From Acidobacteriota bacterium (GTDB lineage: Bacteria > Acidobacteriota > Vicinamibacteria > Vicinamibacterales > UBA2999): a stretch of DNA of 47,687 bases. Position 1 is the first letter of the stretch. Each line of letters begins with the position of its first letter. The notes below the pieces were generated by a model. That model had not been told where the DNA came from. It was given only the letters and a program-made list of their open reading frames with translations, and did no database searches. Made by a program: the position numbers and the translations under genes. The stretch lies in assembly GCA_016213695.1 (NCBI GenBank), contig JACQZV010000048.1:1-47687 (forward strand), written 5' to 3'. Shown here in pieces: positions 1 to 7,796 of the stretch.

Positions 1-1
1 C

Positions 2-610
2 GCGTTCATCCTGCCGGGCTCCCCGCTCGTCGGCGCCGACCACCGCGGCGCCGCGGTGGAATTGCGCACCCCGGTGGAAACGATTACCGCGCGGGCGGTC
101 GTCAACGCGGCCGGCCTGTACGCGGACGAGGTGTCGGCGCTGCTCGGGGGCGACACGTTCCGCATCTATCCCTGCCGGGGCGAATACGCGGAGCTCGTGC
201 CCGCGAAGCGCACGCTCGTGAACTGTCCGGTCTATCCGCTGCCGCATGCGTCCGGCCATTCGCTCGGCGTGCATCTGACCAGGACGATCCACGGCAACGT
301 CACGCTCGGTCCGACCTTCCGGTTCCAGCCGCGCAAGGACGACTACGAAGACGACCGGCTGGCCGTGGAGCAGTTCCTCGAACCGGCGCGCGAGCTGCTG
401 CCGGAGCTGCGGATCGAGGACCTGCGCCTCGGCGGCAGCGGCATCCGGCCAAAGCTCCACCCCCCTGACGTGCCGTTTGCGGATTTTCTGATCGCGCGGG
501 ACGCGCGGTGCCCGCAGCTGGTTCAGGCGGCGGGGATCGAATCGCCGGGGCTGACGGCGTGCCTGGCGATCGGCGACATGGTGGCGACGATGGTGGCCGA
601 GATCCTATGA
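2..610 (+). CDS. L-2-hydroxyglutarate oxidase-like FAD-dependent oxidoreductase, C-terminal part (5' end outside window)
   Basis: The frame is open from base 2, so only the last ~202 residues are present. The segment has features of the L-2-hydroxyglutarate oxidase branch of the DAO-type flavoproteins: a CRGEYAEL stretch, then [17 protein letters not shown], and near the end [19 protein letters not shown], which matches the family's C-terminal FAD-contacting SP..T..LAIG segment. Members oxidise L-2-hydroxyglutarate to 2-oxoglutarate, passing electrons to FAD and often to the membrane quinone pool. The N-terminal dinucleotide fold is missing, so substrate choice cannot be checked. It is the only + strand gene and converges on the glycan operon with a 6-base overlap and no visible terminator between. 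It is probably unrelated to the glycan genes. I am fairly sure of the superfamily and less sure of the exact substrate. Confidence 0.75.
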   Translation, partial: AFILPGSPLVGADHRGAAVELRTPVETITARAVVNAAGLYADEVSALLGGDTFRIYPCRGEYAELVPAKRTLVNCPVYPLPHASGHSLGVHLTRTIHGNVTLGPTFRFQPRKDDYEDDRLAVEQFLEPARELLPELRIEDLRLGGSGIRPKLHPPDVPFADFLIARDARCPQLVQAAGIESPGLTACLAIGDMVATMVAEIL

Positions 611-1477
611 CGGGGTCGGCCGCCGCAGGCGCAGCCAGCAGCGCGCCGACAGCAGCGCCCGGGCCAGGAGACGCTTCGGGAGGGAATCGGGAGCCACGTG
701 CGTCGCGTAGTAGAGGTACGCACTCTCGTGGAACGCCCGGATGGCCGGCGCCCGGAGACTCCGGCTTGACTGCCCCACGCGGTGAATCGCGGTCGCGCCG
801 GGCACGTAGCGTACCTCGTACCCGCGCGCCCGCAGGCGCCGGCACAGATCCGCGTCTTCCCAGTAGAGGAAATACCGTTCATCGAACCCGCTCACGTCTT
901 CGAGTGCGCCGCGGCGCGCCAGCATGCAGGCGCCCGACACCCAGTCGACCGTGATGCTCCCGCCGCCGGGCCCGATGTCCGCGTCGCTCAGGACGTTGCG
1001 CCGGGACACACGCAGACCCGGCAACAGCCGCCGGAGGAGCGTCGTCCGTCCGAACAGACCGGTGAACATGTCGGGATCGCCCCTGGCACTGCCCTGCACC
1101 GTCCCGTCGGGGTCGAGGATACGGGGACCGGCAATCGCACAGCCCGGCGATCGATCGAGCTCGGCGTGCAGCGCCTCGAAGGCGCCCGCGACCAGGCGGC
1201 AATCGGGGTTCATGATCAGGACGAACCGGCCGGATGTCGCCGCCAGTCCCTGGTTGACGCCGCGCGCGAACCCGACATTCCCGTTATTGCGCAGCAGTCG
1301 TGCGTGTGGCGCGAACTCGCTGACGACGGCGCCGCTGCCGTCAGAGGAGGCGTTGTCGACGACGACGGCCTCCCAGGCGTGGCCGGCCAGCTCGGCGGCG
1401 ACCGAGCCCAGCGCGCGGCGCAGTTCGGGGCCCGCGTTGTAATTGACGAGCACCACACTCACGTCGGGCGTCGTCAC
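605..1477 (-). CDS. family 2 glycosyltransferase, rhamnosyltransferase-like
   Basis: 290 residues from a GTG start. I chose this start because it gives a 4-base GTGA overlap with the preceding gene's stop; longer versions lack GT content. The N-terminal GT-A nucleotide-binding half reads VSVVLVNYN, then [10 protein letters not shown] near residue 40, then MNPDC near 92 as the metal-binding DxD equivalent. The region [18 protein letters not shown] carries the ED acid pair typical of WbbL/rhamnosyltransferase-like GT2 enzymes. It probably transfers one sugar from a nucleotide donor to a lipid-linked glycan on the cytoplasmic face of the membrane. It is the last gene of the long operon, directly after another GT2 of the same type. 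Donor and acceptor cannot be read from the sequence. Confidence 0.88.
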   Translation of the reverse strand: MTTPDVSVVLVNYNAGPELRRALGSVAAELAGHAWEAVVVDNASSDGSGAVVSEFAPHARLLRNNGNVGFARGVNQGLAATSGRFVLIMNPDCRLVAGAFEALHAELDRSPGCAIAGPRILDPDGTVQGSARGDPDMFTGLFGRTTLLRRLLPGLRVSRRNVLSDADIGPGGGSITVDWVSGACMLARRGALEDVSGFDERYFLYWEDADLCRRLRARGYEVRYVPGATAIHRVGQSSRSLRAPAIRAFHESAYLYYATHVAPDSLPKRLLARALLSARCWLRLRRPTPS

Positions 1478-2472
1478 CGCCCCTCCATCAGGCTGACATC
1501 GAAGTGTTTCTCGCGGATTTTCGCCGCGAGCCAGCGCCGTTCGAACTGACCGGCGATCGCGCGGGCCGTGACGGTTCTCTCGCGCTGCACGACCGCTCGC
1601 TTGTGAAGGATCGCGGGGAGGGCGCGAACCGCGGCGAGCTTCGCCTTCAGGAACGTGCCGAGCAGACCCGTCCTGGCGAAGTGTGCCGCAGCGGCCGCGT
1701 TGTAGACGAGGTGGGCCGGCAGCGTCCGCAGCAGCAGCGACGCCGGCGTGTTCTTCAGGTACAGCCACTCCACATTGCGCTGGCCGTGAAACACGGCGAG
1801 CGCGCTCACCCGGCCGAGCGTGGCGCTGCCGTGATGGCGGACCCTCGCGCCGGCGACGTAGCGGCAGCGGTAGCCGCGCAACCGCGCGCGGTACGAGAGG
1901 TCCACATCCTCGTGCGACGCAAAGAAGTCCTCGTCAAATCCGCCCAGTTCGTCGAACACTCGCTTCGCGACGAGACAGGCGGCGCCGCAGATGCCGAACA
2001 CTTCCTCCGAGACGCCGGCCTCGACCGCCGGCGCGCCGTGATGCCGCTTGAAGGCGCCTCCCGCCCGGAACCAGCCGTCGCCCGCGCTGTCGACGACCGA
2101 CGGGTCGTGCGCGTACACGATGCGCGAGGTCGCCAGCAGGAACCGCGACGGTTCGTCGATGCCACTGCGGAGCGCCCGAAGCCAGGTCGAATCGGGAATC
2201 GCGTCGTTGTTGAGAAACGCGAGGAATTCGCCGCGCGCGTCCCGCGCGCCCGCGTTGCTGCCTCCTGCAAACCCGCGGTTCTCACCGAGCGCCAGGAGCC
2301 GGACGCCCGGAAACCGATCGCGCACGAACGCCGCGCTGCCGTCGGTCGATCCGTTGTCCACGACAATGACCTCGGTGGCGATGCCCTCCTGGGCGGTCGC
2401 CGCCGGCAGGCAGGTCTCGAGATGGCGCCTGCCGTTCCAGGTCACGATGACGATCGACACCTCAGGCGACAC
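1474..2472 (-). CDS. family 2 glycosyltransferase
   Basis: 332 residues starting at GTG. The order of motifs is VSIVIVTWNGRRHLE (residues ~5-19), VVDNGSTDGSA, FLNNDAIPD (DxD-type metal site) and GGFDEDFFASHEDVDLSYR, the acceptor-side ED motif. This is the layout of WbbL-like inverting GT2 enzymes. The last ~80 residues are basic and hydrophobic and may lie on the membrane. It overlaps the stop of the preceding GT4 gene by 11 bases and is coupled by GTGA to the following GT2. The pair probably adds successive sugars to the same lipid-linked oligosaccharide. The sugar specificity is unknown. Confidence 0.88.
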   Translation of the reverse strand: MSPEVSIVIVTWNGRRHLETCLPAATAQEGIATEVIVVDNGSTDGSAAFVRDRFPGVRLLALGENRGFAGGSNAGARDARGEFLAFLNNDAIPDSTWLRALRSGIDEPSRFLLATSRIVYAHDPSVVDSAGDGWFRAGGAFKRHHGAPAVEAGVSEEVFGICGAACLVAKRVFDELGGFDEDFFASHEDVDLSYRARLRGYRCRYVAGARVRHHGSATLGRVSALAVFHGQRNVEWLYLKNTPASLLLRTLPAHLVYNAAAAAHFARTGLLGTFLKAKLAAVRALPAILHKRAVVQRERTVTARAIAGQFERRWLAAKIREKHFDVSLMEGR

Positions 2473-3559
2473 GGCGGTACACCTCGAGCGTCAGCTGGGC
2501 GGTCCGGCGCCACGTGAATTCCGCGGCCCGGCCCAGGCCGGCCGTCCGCAGGCGCGCGCGCAGCTCGTCGTCGCTCGCGATGTCGGCCATCGCCTGCGTC
2601 CAGGCGCGGCGATCGCGCGGATCGAGCAGCCGCCCGGCGTTTCCCATCACCTCGGGAATCGATGCGGCGCTGGACGCGATCACGGGCGTGCCGCTCCGCA
2701 TCGCCTCGATGAGCGGGAGTCCGAAGCCTTCATAGAGCGAGGGATACACAAAGGCCATCGCACCGCGGTACAACGACGCGAGCCGGGCGTCGCTGACCGC
2801 GCCGAGCTGCACGACGGCCTCGGGGGCGGAGGCGTCCCCCGCGAGCCGCCGGAGGCGGTCGCCGACGCCGAGGTCGACGCCGACGAGCACGAGCGACAGA
2901 CCGGCCGGCGCGCCGGCGCGCCGCGCCGCCAGCACCGCTTCGACGAGCAGTACCAGATTGCGCCGCTCGTGCAGATCGCCGACCTGCAGCACGTACGGCG
3001 ACGCGACGCCCGGCGGCAGCGCGCCCGGCTCGCCGGGCTCGAACCGCTCGTCGGCACCGAGCGGGGTGACGCTGATGCGATCGGGCGGCACGCGGTACGC
3101 CGACGCAATCTCGCCGGCCGAGAATCGCGACACAGTCAGGATGTGCGACGCCGCCTGCGCGCTGCGCCGGTAGAAATAGCGGCGCCGCCAGTCGCGGCGA
3201 TACGGGTACCACTGCGGATGGAGCTCGTAGCTGACGTCGTGCACGGTGACGACGACGGGGACCGGCGCCCACCAGGGCGCCGTATACGCCGGCGCGTGGA
3301 TGAGGTCGACGCCTGCGCGGCGCGCCGCGCGCGGCAGGCCGACGAGCGTCCACCCGGCGTTGGTGGGAGGGTGCAGGGGCTCGGCGACGTGGCCGACGCC
3401 GTCGGGGATCGCGGCCGGATCGCCGCCGCCGAGCGCGACGATGTCGAGCGGCTCGCCGAGCGACAGCAGGCCGCGGACCAGGCCCGCCGTATACCGGCGA
3501 ATGCCGGCCGCCGGCGACGCGAAGGCGCGGCCGTCGATGCCGACGCGCAGCGGCTTTAT
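2462..3559 (-). CDS. family 4 (GT-B) glycosyltransferase with a probable ATA start
   Basis: 365 residues if translation starts at the ATA codon 3557-3559. The reading frame carries a normal GT4 N-terminus upstream of the first GTG (3244): RVGIDGRAFASPAAGIRRY, then DLIHAPAYTAPWW and VHDVSYELHP. A start at 3244 would delete this whole half, so it must begin near 3550-3559, where no ATG, GTG or TTG exists. ATA overlaps the upstream TAA as ATAA and has GGAG (3565-3568) five bases before it; CTG at 3548-3550 is the alternative. The C-terminal half has the donor site E-x7-E region SLYEGFGLPLIEAMRSGTPV. It is a retaining transferase using a nucleotide sugar. A sequencing error in the start codon is also possible. 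Confidence 0.85.
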   Translation of the reverse strand: MKPLRVGIDGRAFASPAAGIRRYTAGLVRGLLSLGEPLDIVALGGGDPAAIPDGVGHVAEPLHPPTNAGWTLVGLPRAARRAGVDLIHAPAYTAPWWAPVPVVVTVHDVSYELHPQWYPYRRDWRRRYFYRRSAQAASHILTVSRFSAGEIASAYRVPPDRISVTPLGADERFEPGEPGALPPGVASPYVLQVGDLHERRNLVLLVEAVLAARRAGAPAGLSLVLVGVDLGVGDRLRRLAGDASAPEAVVQLGAVSDARLASLYRGAMAFVYPSLYEGFGLPLIEAMRSGTPVIASSAASIPEVMGNAGRLLDPRDRRAWTQAMADIASDDELRARLRTAGLGRAAEFTWRRTAQLTLEVYRRVA

Positions 3560-5352
3560 GTGATCTCCATGCGGAGCCGCCGCACCGGGCAGTTGAGCGT
3601 CCCGCAGATCTCGCGGATGCGGTACTCGACCCGGCCGTTGATCAGCGGACTGCTCAGGATGACTTCGTCAATCGCGTACCGGCTCATCGTCGCCTGGAGA
3701 TCGTCGAGGCCGCCGCGCACCGGCACGCCCATGATCCAGCGGCGTGCCTTCATCGGGTCGTCGTCGATGAACGCAATCGGATTCATGTTCCAGCGCTGAT
3801 TGGCGCGCATCTCACGCACGAGCGTCTGCCCGAACGCGCCGGCCCCGTAGACGAGCACGCGCCGGCTGCGCTTGCTGCGCGTGGCCGCGACGAGATTCAT
3901 GGCGCGGAACGACGCCCGCGTCGCCACAATCGCGACCGTGAGCAGCAGGGCGTCCAGGACGAACACGGCGCGCGAGAAGCCGACGAGGCGGTAGAAGTAG
4001 GCGGCGGTCAGGATGGCCAGCAGCGATCCGAACCCGACACCCCGCAGGACGACGGCTCCGTCGCGCAGCCCGAACGTGTCCCACGACCGCTGATACAGCC
4101 CGGACGCATAGAGCGCGGCCAGCTTGCAGCCCAGCACGACCGGCAGCGAGGCGGTGAAGTAGGGCAGGAAATCGTCGAGCCCCTCGCCCTCGAAGCGGAG
4201 CCGGTACGCGGCGTAGTAGCAGACGGTGATCAGGACCAGATCGAGCAGCACCTCGGCCGCGTGATACCGGAACGCCAGGTCCTTGAGAAACGGGGCGAAT
4301 GACGACTTCTGGAGCGCGATGAAGTCTTCCGCGTTGTACGCCGGCACCCGCGCGAGATAGATCCCGACGAGCACGACCACCACGCCGAGCGCCGCGACCA
4401 GCGGCAGCATCGGCTCGGCGCCGCCGCTCTGCATCAGGATCCAGCCGGTCGTCCCGCCGGCGATCCCGAGCAGGTACAGAATCCGGACGGCGCTCCGCTC
4501 GGAAAATCCGAGCGACACGAGGCGGTGCGAGACGTGGTCGATGCCGCCCCTGGTCGCCTGGCGGCCCGCCAGGCGACGCAGGACCAGCACGAATCCGGTG
4601 TCGAACAGCGGCACGATCAGGACGAGGACGACAATGACCGTCGGGCTGATGAAGGCGAGCGGCGCGTTGTAGACGGGCACGAGCGAGGTGGCGCCGAGCA
4701 CGCCGCCGATGAACAGGCTGCCGCAATCGCCCATGAACAGCCGCGCGCGATGGCGGTTCCAGTACAGGAAGCCGAGGAGCGCGCCGGCATGCGCCACGAG
4801 CAGCACGACCAGCGCCGGCCCGAGCGACGGGGCCAGCAGCACCGCCAGAAACACGGCGGCGATGAGCCCGACGCCGGCCGCCAGCCCGTCCATGTTGTCG
4901 AGCAGGTTCAGCGCGTGGCAGATGCCCGCAAACCAGACCACCGCCACGAGCGTGAAGATCGACGGCAGCGCGCCCTCGACCTCGCCCCCCGCCAGCGCGA
5001 ACACGAGGAAGGCGCCGATCGCGAGCGAGGCCACGAGCTTGGCGACCGGCGAGAGCTGCAGGCGGTCGTCGAGGACGCCGACGACGAACATGGCGAGCGC
5101 GGCCAGAGGTACCGGCATCCAGTCGGAGACCGCGCCGGCGACATCGGGGCGCAGGAGGAGCACCGCGGACCCGGCGATCGTCGCGGCGGCGATCGCGATG
5201 CCCCCCATGGTGGGCGTCGGCGCCGTGTGCCAGCGGTCGGCGCGCGGCGGCACGACGGCGCCGCCGGCGGTCGCGAACCGGCGTACGACCGCGCCGCCGG
5301 CCAGACTGCCGGCCGTCGCGACCACGAACACCGCCGCGAGCAGCATCAGCAC
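3556..5352 (-). CDS. WecA/MraY-type undecaprenyl-phosphate sugar-1-phosphate transferase fused to a CapD-like N-terminal membrane and Rossmann region
   Basis: 598 residues, starting at GTG (5352) or ATG two codons later. Residues ~1-330 are a polytopic polyprenyl-phosphate sugar-1-phosphate transferase. They carry VLDDRLQLSP with the paired Asp (95-96), NLLDNMDG (149-156), FMGDCGS (206-212) and the IDHVSHR histidine loop (271-277). This enzyme starts glycan assembly by moving a sugar-1-phosphate from a UDP-sugar to undecaprenyl phosphate. Residues ~340-598 resemble the first half of CapD/PglF nucleotide-sugar dehydratases: about four more membrane segments, then a Rossmann segment with VLVYGAGAFGQ. 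The protein stops where the catalytic dehydratase domain would begin. The tail may be a regulatory or scaffold part. It is the only initiating transferase in the window, so it probably primes the product of the whole operon. Confidence 0.9.
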   Translation of the reverse strand: MLMLLAAVFVVATAGSLAGGAVVRRFATAGGAVVPPRADRWHTAPTPTMGGIAIAAATIAGSAVLLLRPDVAGAVSDWMPVPLAALAMFVVGVLDDRLQLSPVAKLVASLAIGAFLVFALAGGEVEGALPSIFTLVAVVWFAGICHALNLLDNMDGLAAGVGLIAAVFLAVLLAPSLGPALVVLLVAHAGALLGFLYWNRHRARLFMGDCGSLFIGGVLGATSLVPVYNAPLAFISPTVIVVLVLIVPLFDTGFVLVLRRLAGRQATRGGIDHVSHRLVSLGFSERSAVRILYLLGIAGGTTGWILMQSGGAEPMLPLVAALGVVVVLVGIYLARVPAYNAEDFIALQKSSFAPFLKDLAFRYHAAEVLLDLVLITVCYYAAYRLRFEGEGLDDFLPYFTASLPVVLGCKLAALYASGLYQRSWDTFGLRDGAVVLRGVGFGSLLAILTAAYFYRLVGFSRAVFVLDALLLTVAIVATRASFRAMNLVAATRSKRSRRVLVYGAGAFGQTLVREMRANQRWNMNPIAFIDDDPMKARRWIMGVPVRGGLDDLQATMSRYAIDEVILSSPLINGRVEYRIREICGTLNCPVRRLRMEIT

Positions 5353-5358
5353 ACGGCG

Positions 5359-7080
5359 CTAATGACCGGCCGCCCGCGCCAGGTCCGCCGTTCTGTCACC
5401 GGCGAACATGACGAAAGGCCGCCTCTTCAGAATGCCGTCGCAGATGGTATCCAGTCCGCCCGACGCGCCGGGGAGCAGCTGCTCCAGCCGGTCGAGCTTC
5501 AGCCGGTAGATCGGATACCCCGCCTTCGGGTCGATGAACGCCAGCGGGATCATGCGCCTGAAGAAGAAGTGGTACGCGTACTGCCGGGCGCGGGCCAGCT
5601 GCCGCCCGCCCAGCCGGTCGGCGAACGGCAGCTCCGCGAGAACGCGGAAGTATTCGGCCGGCGAACTCGCGTCGCGCGTGAGCCCCTTGTTGCGAATCCA
5701 CGCCTCCCCCGCCACGACGACCGGCAGGCCGACGCTCGTCAGCTCCACGCCCATCTTCGTCCCGTAGATGATCGCGGCGTTGCAGAGCGACATCAGCGCG
5801 TAGGTGCTCATGTCGCTCTCGGGCGGGACGACGATGATGTTGGGCGCGAGGCGCGGCACGCGGGTGCGCAGCTCGCCGAGGATGGGCTGGCGCGACGGCG
5901 GAAAGCCGCTGATCTCCGCGGGATGCACCCGGATGAGCAGCTGCAGGTCGGGCCGGGTGGCGAAGTACTCGCACGTCTGCACGAGCCACTCGAGCATGCT
6001 CGGAAAGGCATTCGCCGGATAGTGCAGCTGCGCGTCCCACGACACGTTGGTGAGCAGCCCCACGACCGGCTTCGTGCGGTCGATCGCGAGGCGGCGCGCG
6101 ATGTCCTCCGCGTCCTGCCGCCGCGGCCGGTGGAACACGATCCAGTCGAACAGCCCCTCGCGGCGGCTCGCGAGGTACTTGGTGAGCTCGCGGTCCTGGG
6201 TCGGCGTCAGCGCGGCGTCGTCCCAGTGGTCGCGCGGCTCGGTCATCAGGGTGTGATGATACGTGTCGTCGTGGCTGAAGATGAACCGGCGCTTGCGGTA
6301 GGCCACGTTCCACGTCGTCACGTGCACGCCCTCGCGGCGCGCCACTTCACCGACGATCCCCCACGGCACGTAGATGCCGTGCGTGAAGACCGCCGACGAA
6401 AATCCGACGGCGCGGACCAGGCGCCGCGACGCGAACGCGGTGAGCAGCGCCGACTCGAGATAGCGGCGCAGGACCTGTTCGGCCAGCGGCTCCCCCTCGA
6501 GCGATCCGCTCGCGAAGAACCGGAGCGCGCCCGCATGCGCGTGCTCGCCAATCGCCAGATCGTCGAGCGTGAAGCCGGCAATCTGATCGACCGGGAGCGC
6601 GGCTGCCAGCCGGCGGGCCTCGGCGCGATCGTCCGGGGTGAGCCAGTCGCTGTAGCGATGGACCTTCAGGCCGAGCCGGGCGTAGACGCGCTCGGCCGGC
6701 CAGAGACAGTCGCGACAGAGATCGCGCGAGGGCCCGTGGTCGACAAACGCCGCGACATTCGGGTACAGAGAGGCTTCGCATTCGGCGCATGCCGTCATGG
6801 CGCCGTCGCACAGCAGGGTGTGTACCTCGGCGCCCCTGAAGGTCAGCGCCGCCGCGACCGCGCTCTCGAGCGTGACCGCGTGCGCGTACGCGCCGACGGA
6901 GGTCGCGATCAGCACGCGCGGCCCGCCCTGGGCCGCGCGCCGCGCCGACTGCCAGAGCTCGGTCCCGGCCCCGAGCGCCGGCCGCCAGTCGGGATACGCG
7001 TTGAACCTCGCGTGGTACCAGCGGCGCGCGAGGCGGGTCGCGCGCCACAACGCCGGAAACCGGCGGATCGCGCGTCTCAT
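5359..7080 (-). CDS. capsule-synthesis-type (KpsC/KpsS-like) GT-B protein with a CxxC pair
   Basis: 573 residues from the ATG that overlaps the preceding stop as ATGA; a longer open frame upstream is low-complexity read-through. The N-terminal third contains two cysteine pairs, CAEC and CRDC about 40 residues apart, which could bind a metal. The C-terminal half resembles capsule-synthesis transferases: LLIRVHPAE, then a nucleotide-site-like run MSLCNAAIIYGTKMGVELTS followed by GLPVVVAGEAW. Proteins of this type add sugars, often Kdo, during capsule assembly. The adjacent initiating transferase and HAD phosphatase fit a role early in glycan assembly. The exact reaction is unknown, and the cysteine pairs are unusual for KpsC or KpsS themselves. 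Confidence 0.7.
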   Translation of the reverse strand: MRRAIRRFPALWRATRLARRWYHARFNAYPDWRPALGAGTELWQSARRAAQGGPRVLIATSVGAYAHAVTLESAVAAALTFRGAEVHTLLCDGAMTACAECEASLYPNVAAFVDHGPSRDLCRDCLWPAERVYARLGLKVHRYSDWLTPDDRAEARRLAAALPVDQIAGFTLDDLAIGEHAHAGALRFFASGSLEGEPLAEQVLRRYLESALLTAFASRRLVRAVGFSSAVFTHGIYVPWGIVGEVARREGVHVTTWNVAYRKRRFIFSHDDTYHHTLMTEPRDHWDDAALTPTQDRELTKYLASRREGLFDWIVFHRPRRQDAEDIARRLAIDRTKPVVGLLTNVSWDAQLHYPANAFPSMLEWLVQTCEYFATRPDLQLLIRVHPAEISGFPPSRQPILGELRTRVPRLAPNIIVVPPESDMSTYALMSLCNAAIIYGTKMGVELTSVGLPVVVAGEAWIRNKGLTRDASSPAEYFRVLAELPFADRLGGRQLARARQYAYHFFFRRMIPLAFIDPKAGYPIYRLKLDRLEQLLPGASGGLDTICDGILKRRPFVMFAGDRTADLARAAGH

Positions 7081-7796
7081 GCGGACACCGACCGCCCGCC
7101 AGGCGCCATCGAGGAGGGGCGGGCGCCGTCGATGAGCGCCACGAACCGGTCCGCCGGCGGCAGCTCCGCGAATACCTGCCACGGGCCGTGCGCCCGCAAT
7201 TCCTCGAGCGTGTAGCCGCCGGTGGCCACCGCGATCGTGCGCGCGCCGATCGCGGCCGCGCACGTGATGTCGTGCGGCGTGTCGCCGACGACGAACACGG
7301 CGTGGTCGGAGACGGGGCCCGCGTCCCGCGCCAGCGCGAGCGCGCGCTGCGCGATCGCCGACCGATCGCCCATGTCATCGGCGAAGGCGCCGTCGGGAAA
7401 GAAGTCCATCAACCCGTAGTAGGTCAGTTTCGCGCGCGCGCCGCCGCGCGTGTTGCCGGTCAGCAGGTACGACCGGACGTCGGACCGGTCGCGGAGATGC
7501 TCCAGGATCTCGCGGACGTTCGGCAGCACGCAGCCGTTCCTGCGCGGCAGGCTCGACGGGAGCAGCTCCTCATAGCGCCGCACCATCCGCTCCACCAGCG
7601 CCGGCTCGGGGTCCACGCCGAGCACTTCGAACGTCCGTGCCGCAATCTGATAGTCGGTGAGCCCCGCCGTCCGCATTTCGGTCCGCAGGTCGAACTCGCG
7701 GCCGATGATCTCCCGGACCGAATCGTTCCACGCGAACATGCCGGCCCGGCCGGTCGTGATGAGCGTGCCGTCGATATCCCAGAAGAGCACCGTCAT
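7077..7796 (-). CDS. HAD-superfamily phosphatase (phosphoglycolate-phosphatase-like)
   Basis: 239 residues. The start at 7796 gives an ATGA overlap with the transketolase stop and puts the nucleophile motif at the N-terminus, as expected. Motif I is FWDIDGT (Asp7 nucleophile, Asp9 acid/base), motif II LLTGNT, motif III a lysine region around residue 130, and motif IV VVGDTPHDI. A helical C1 cap lies between motifs I and II. Such enzymes dephosphorylate small sugar or organic phosphates in the cytoplasm. Directly downstream of transketolase, and in the same unit as a NeuB-type synthase, it could remove the phosphate from a sugar-phosphate or nonulosonate-phosphate intermediate. That role is inferred from position only. 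Confidence 0.85.
   Translation of the reverse strand: MTVLFWDIDGTLITTGRAGMFAWNDSVREIIGREFDLRTEMRTAGLTDYQIAARTFEVLGVDPEPALVERMVRRYEELLPSSLPRRNGCVLPNVREILEHLRDRSDVRSYLLTGNTRGGARAKLTYYGLMDFFPDGAFADDMGDRSAIAQRALALARDAGPVSDHAVFVVGDTPHDITCAAAIGARTIAVATGGYTLEELRAHGPWQVFAELPPADRFVALIDGARPSSMAPGGRSVSA

Noticed and set aside
4525-7215. 896-residue open frame on the + strand
   Set aside because: Antisense of the WecA-type and capsule-type genes, with low-complexity Arg/Gln/Asp composition typical of shadows.
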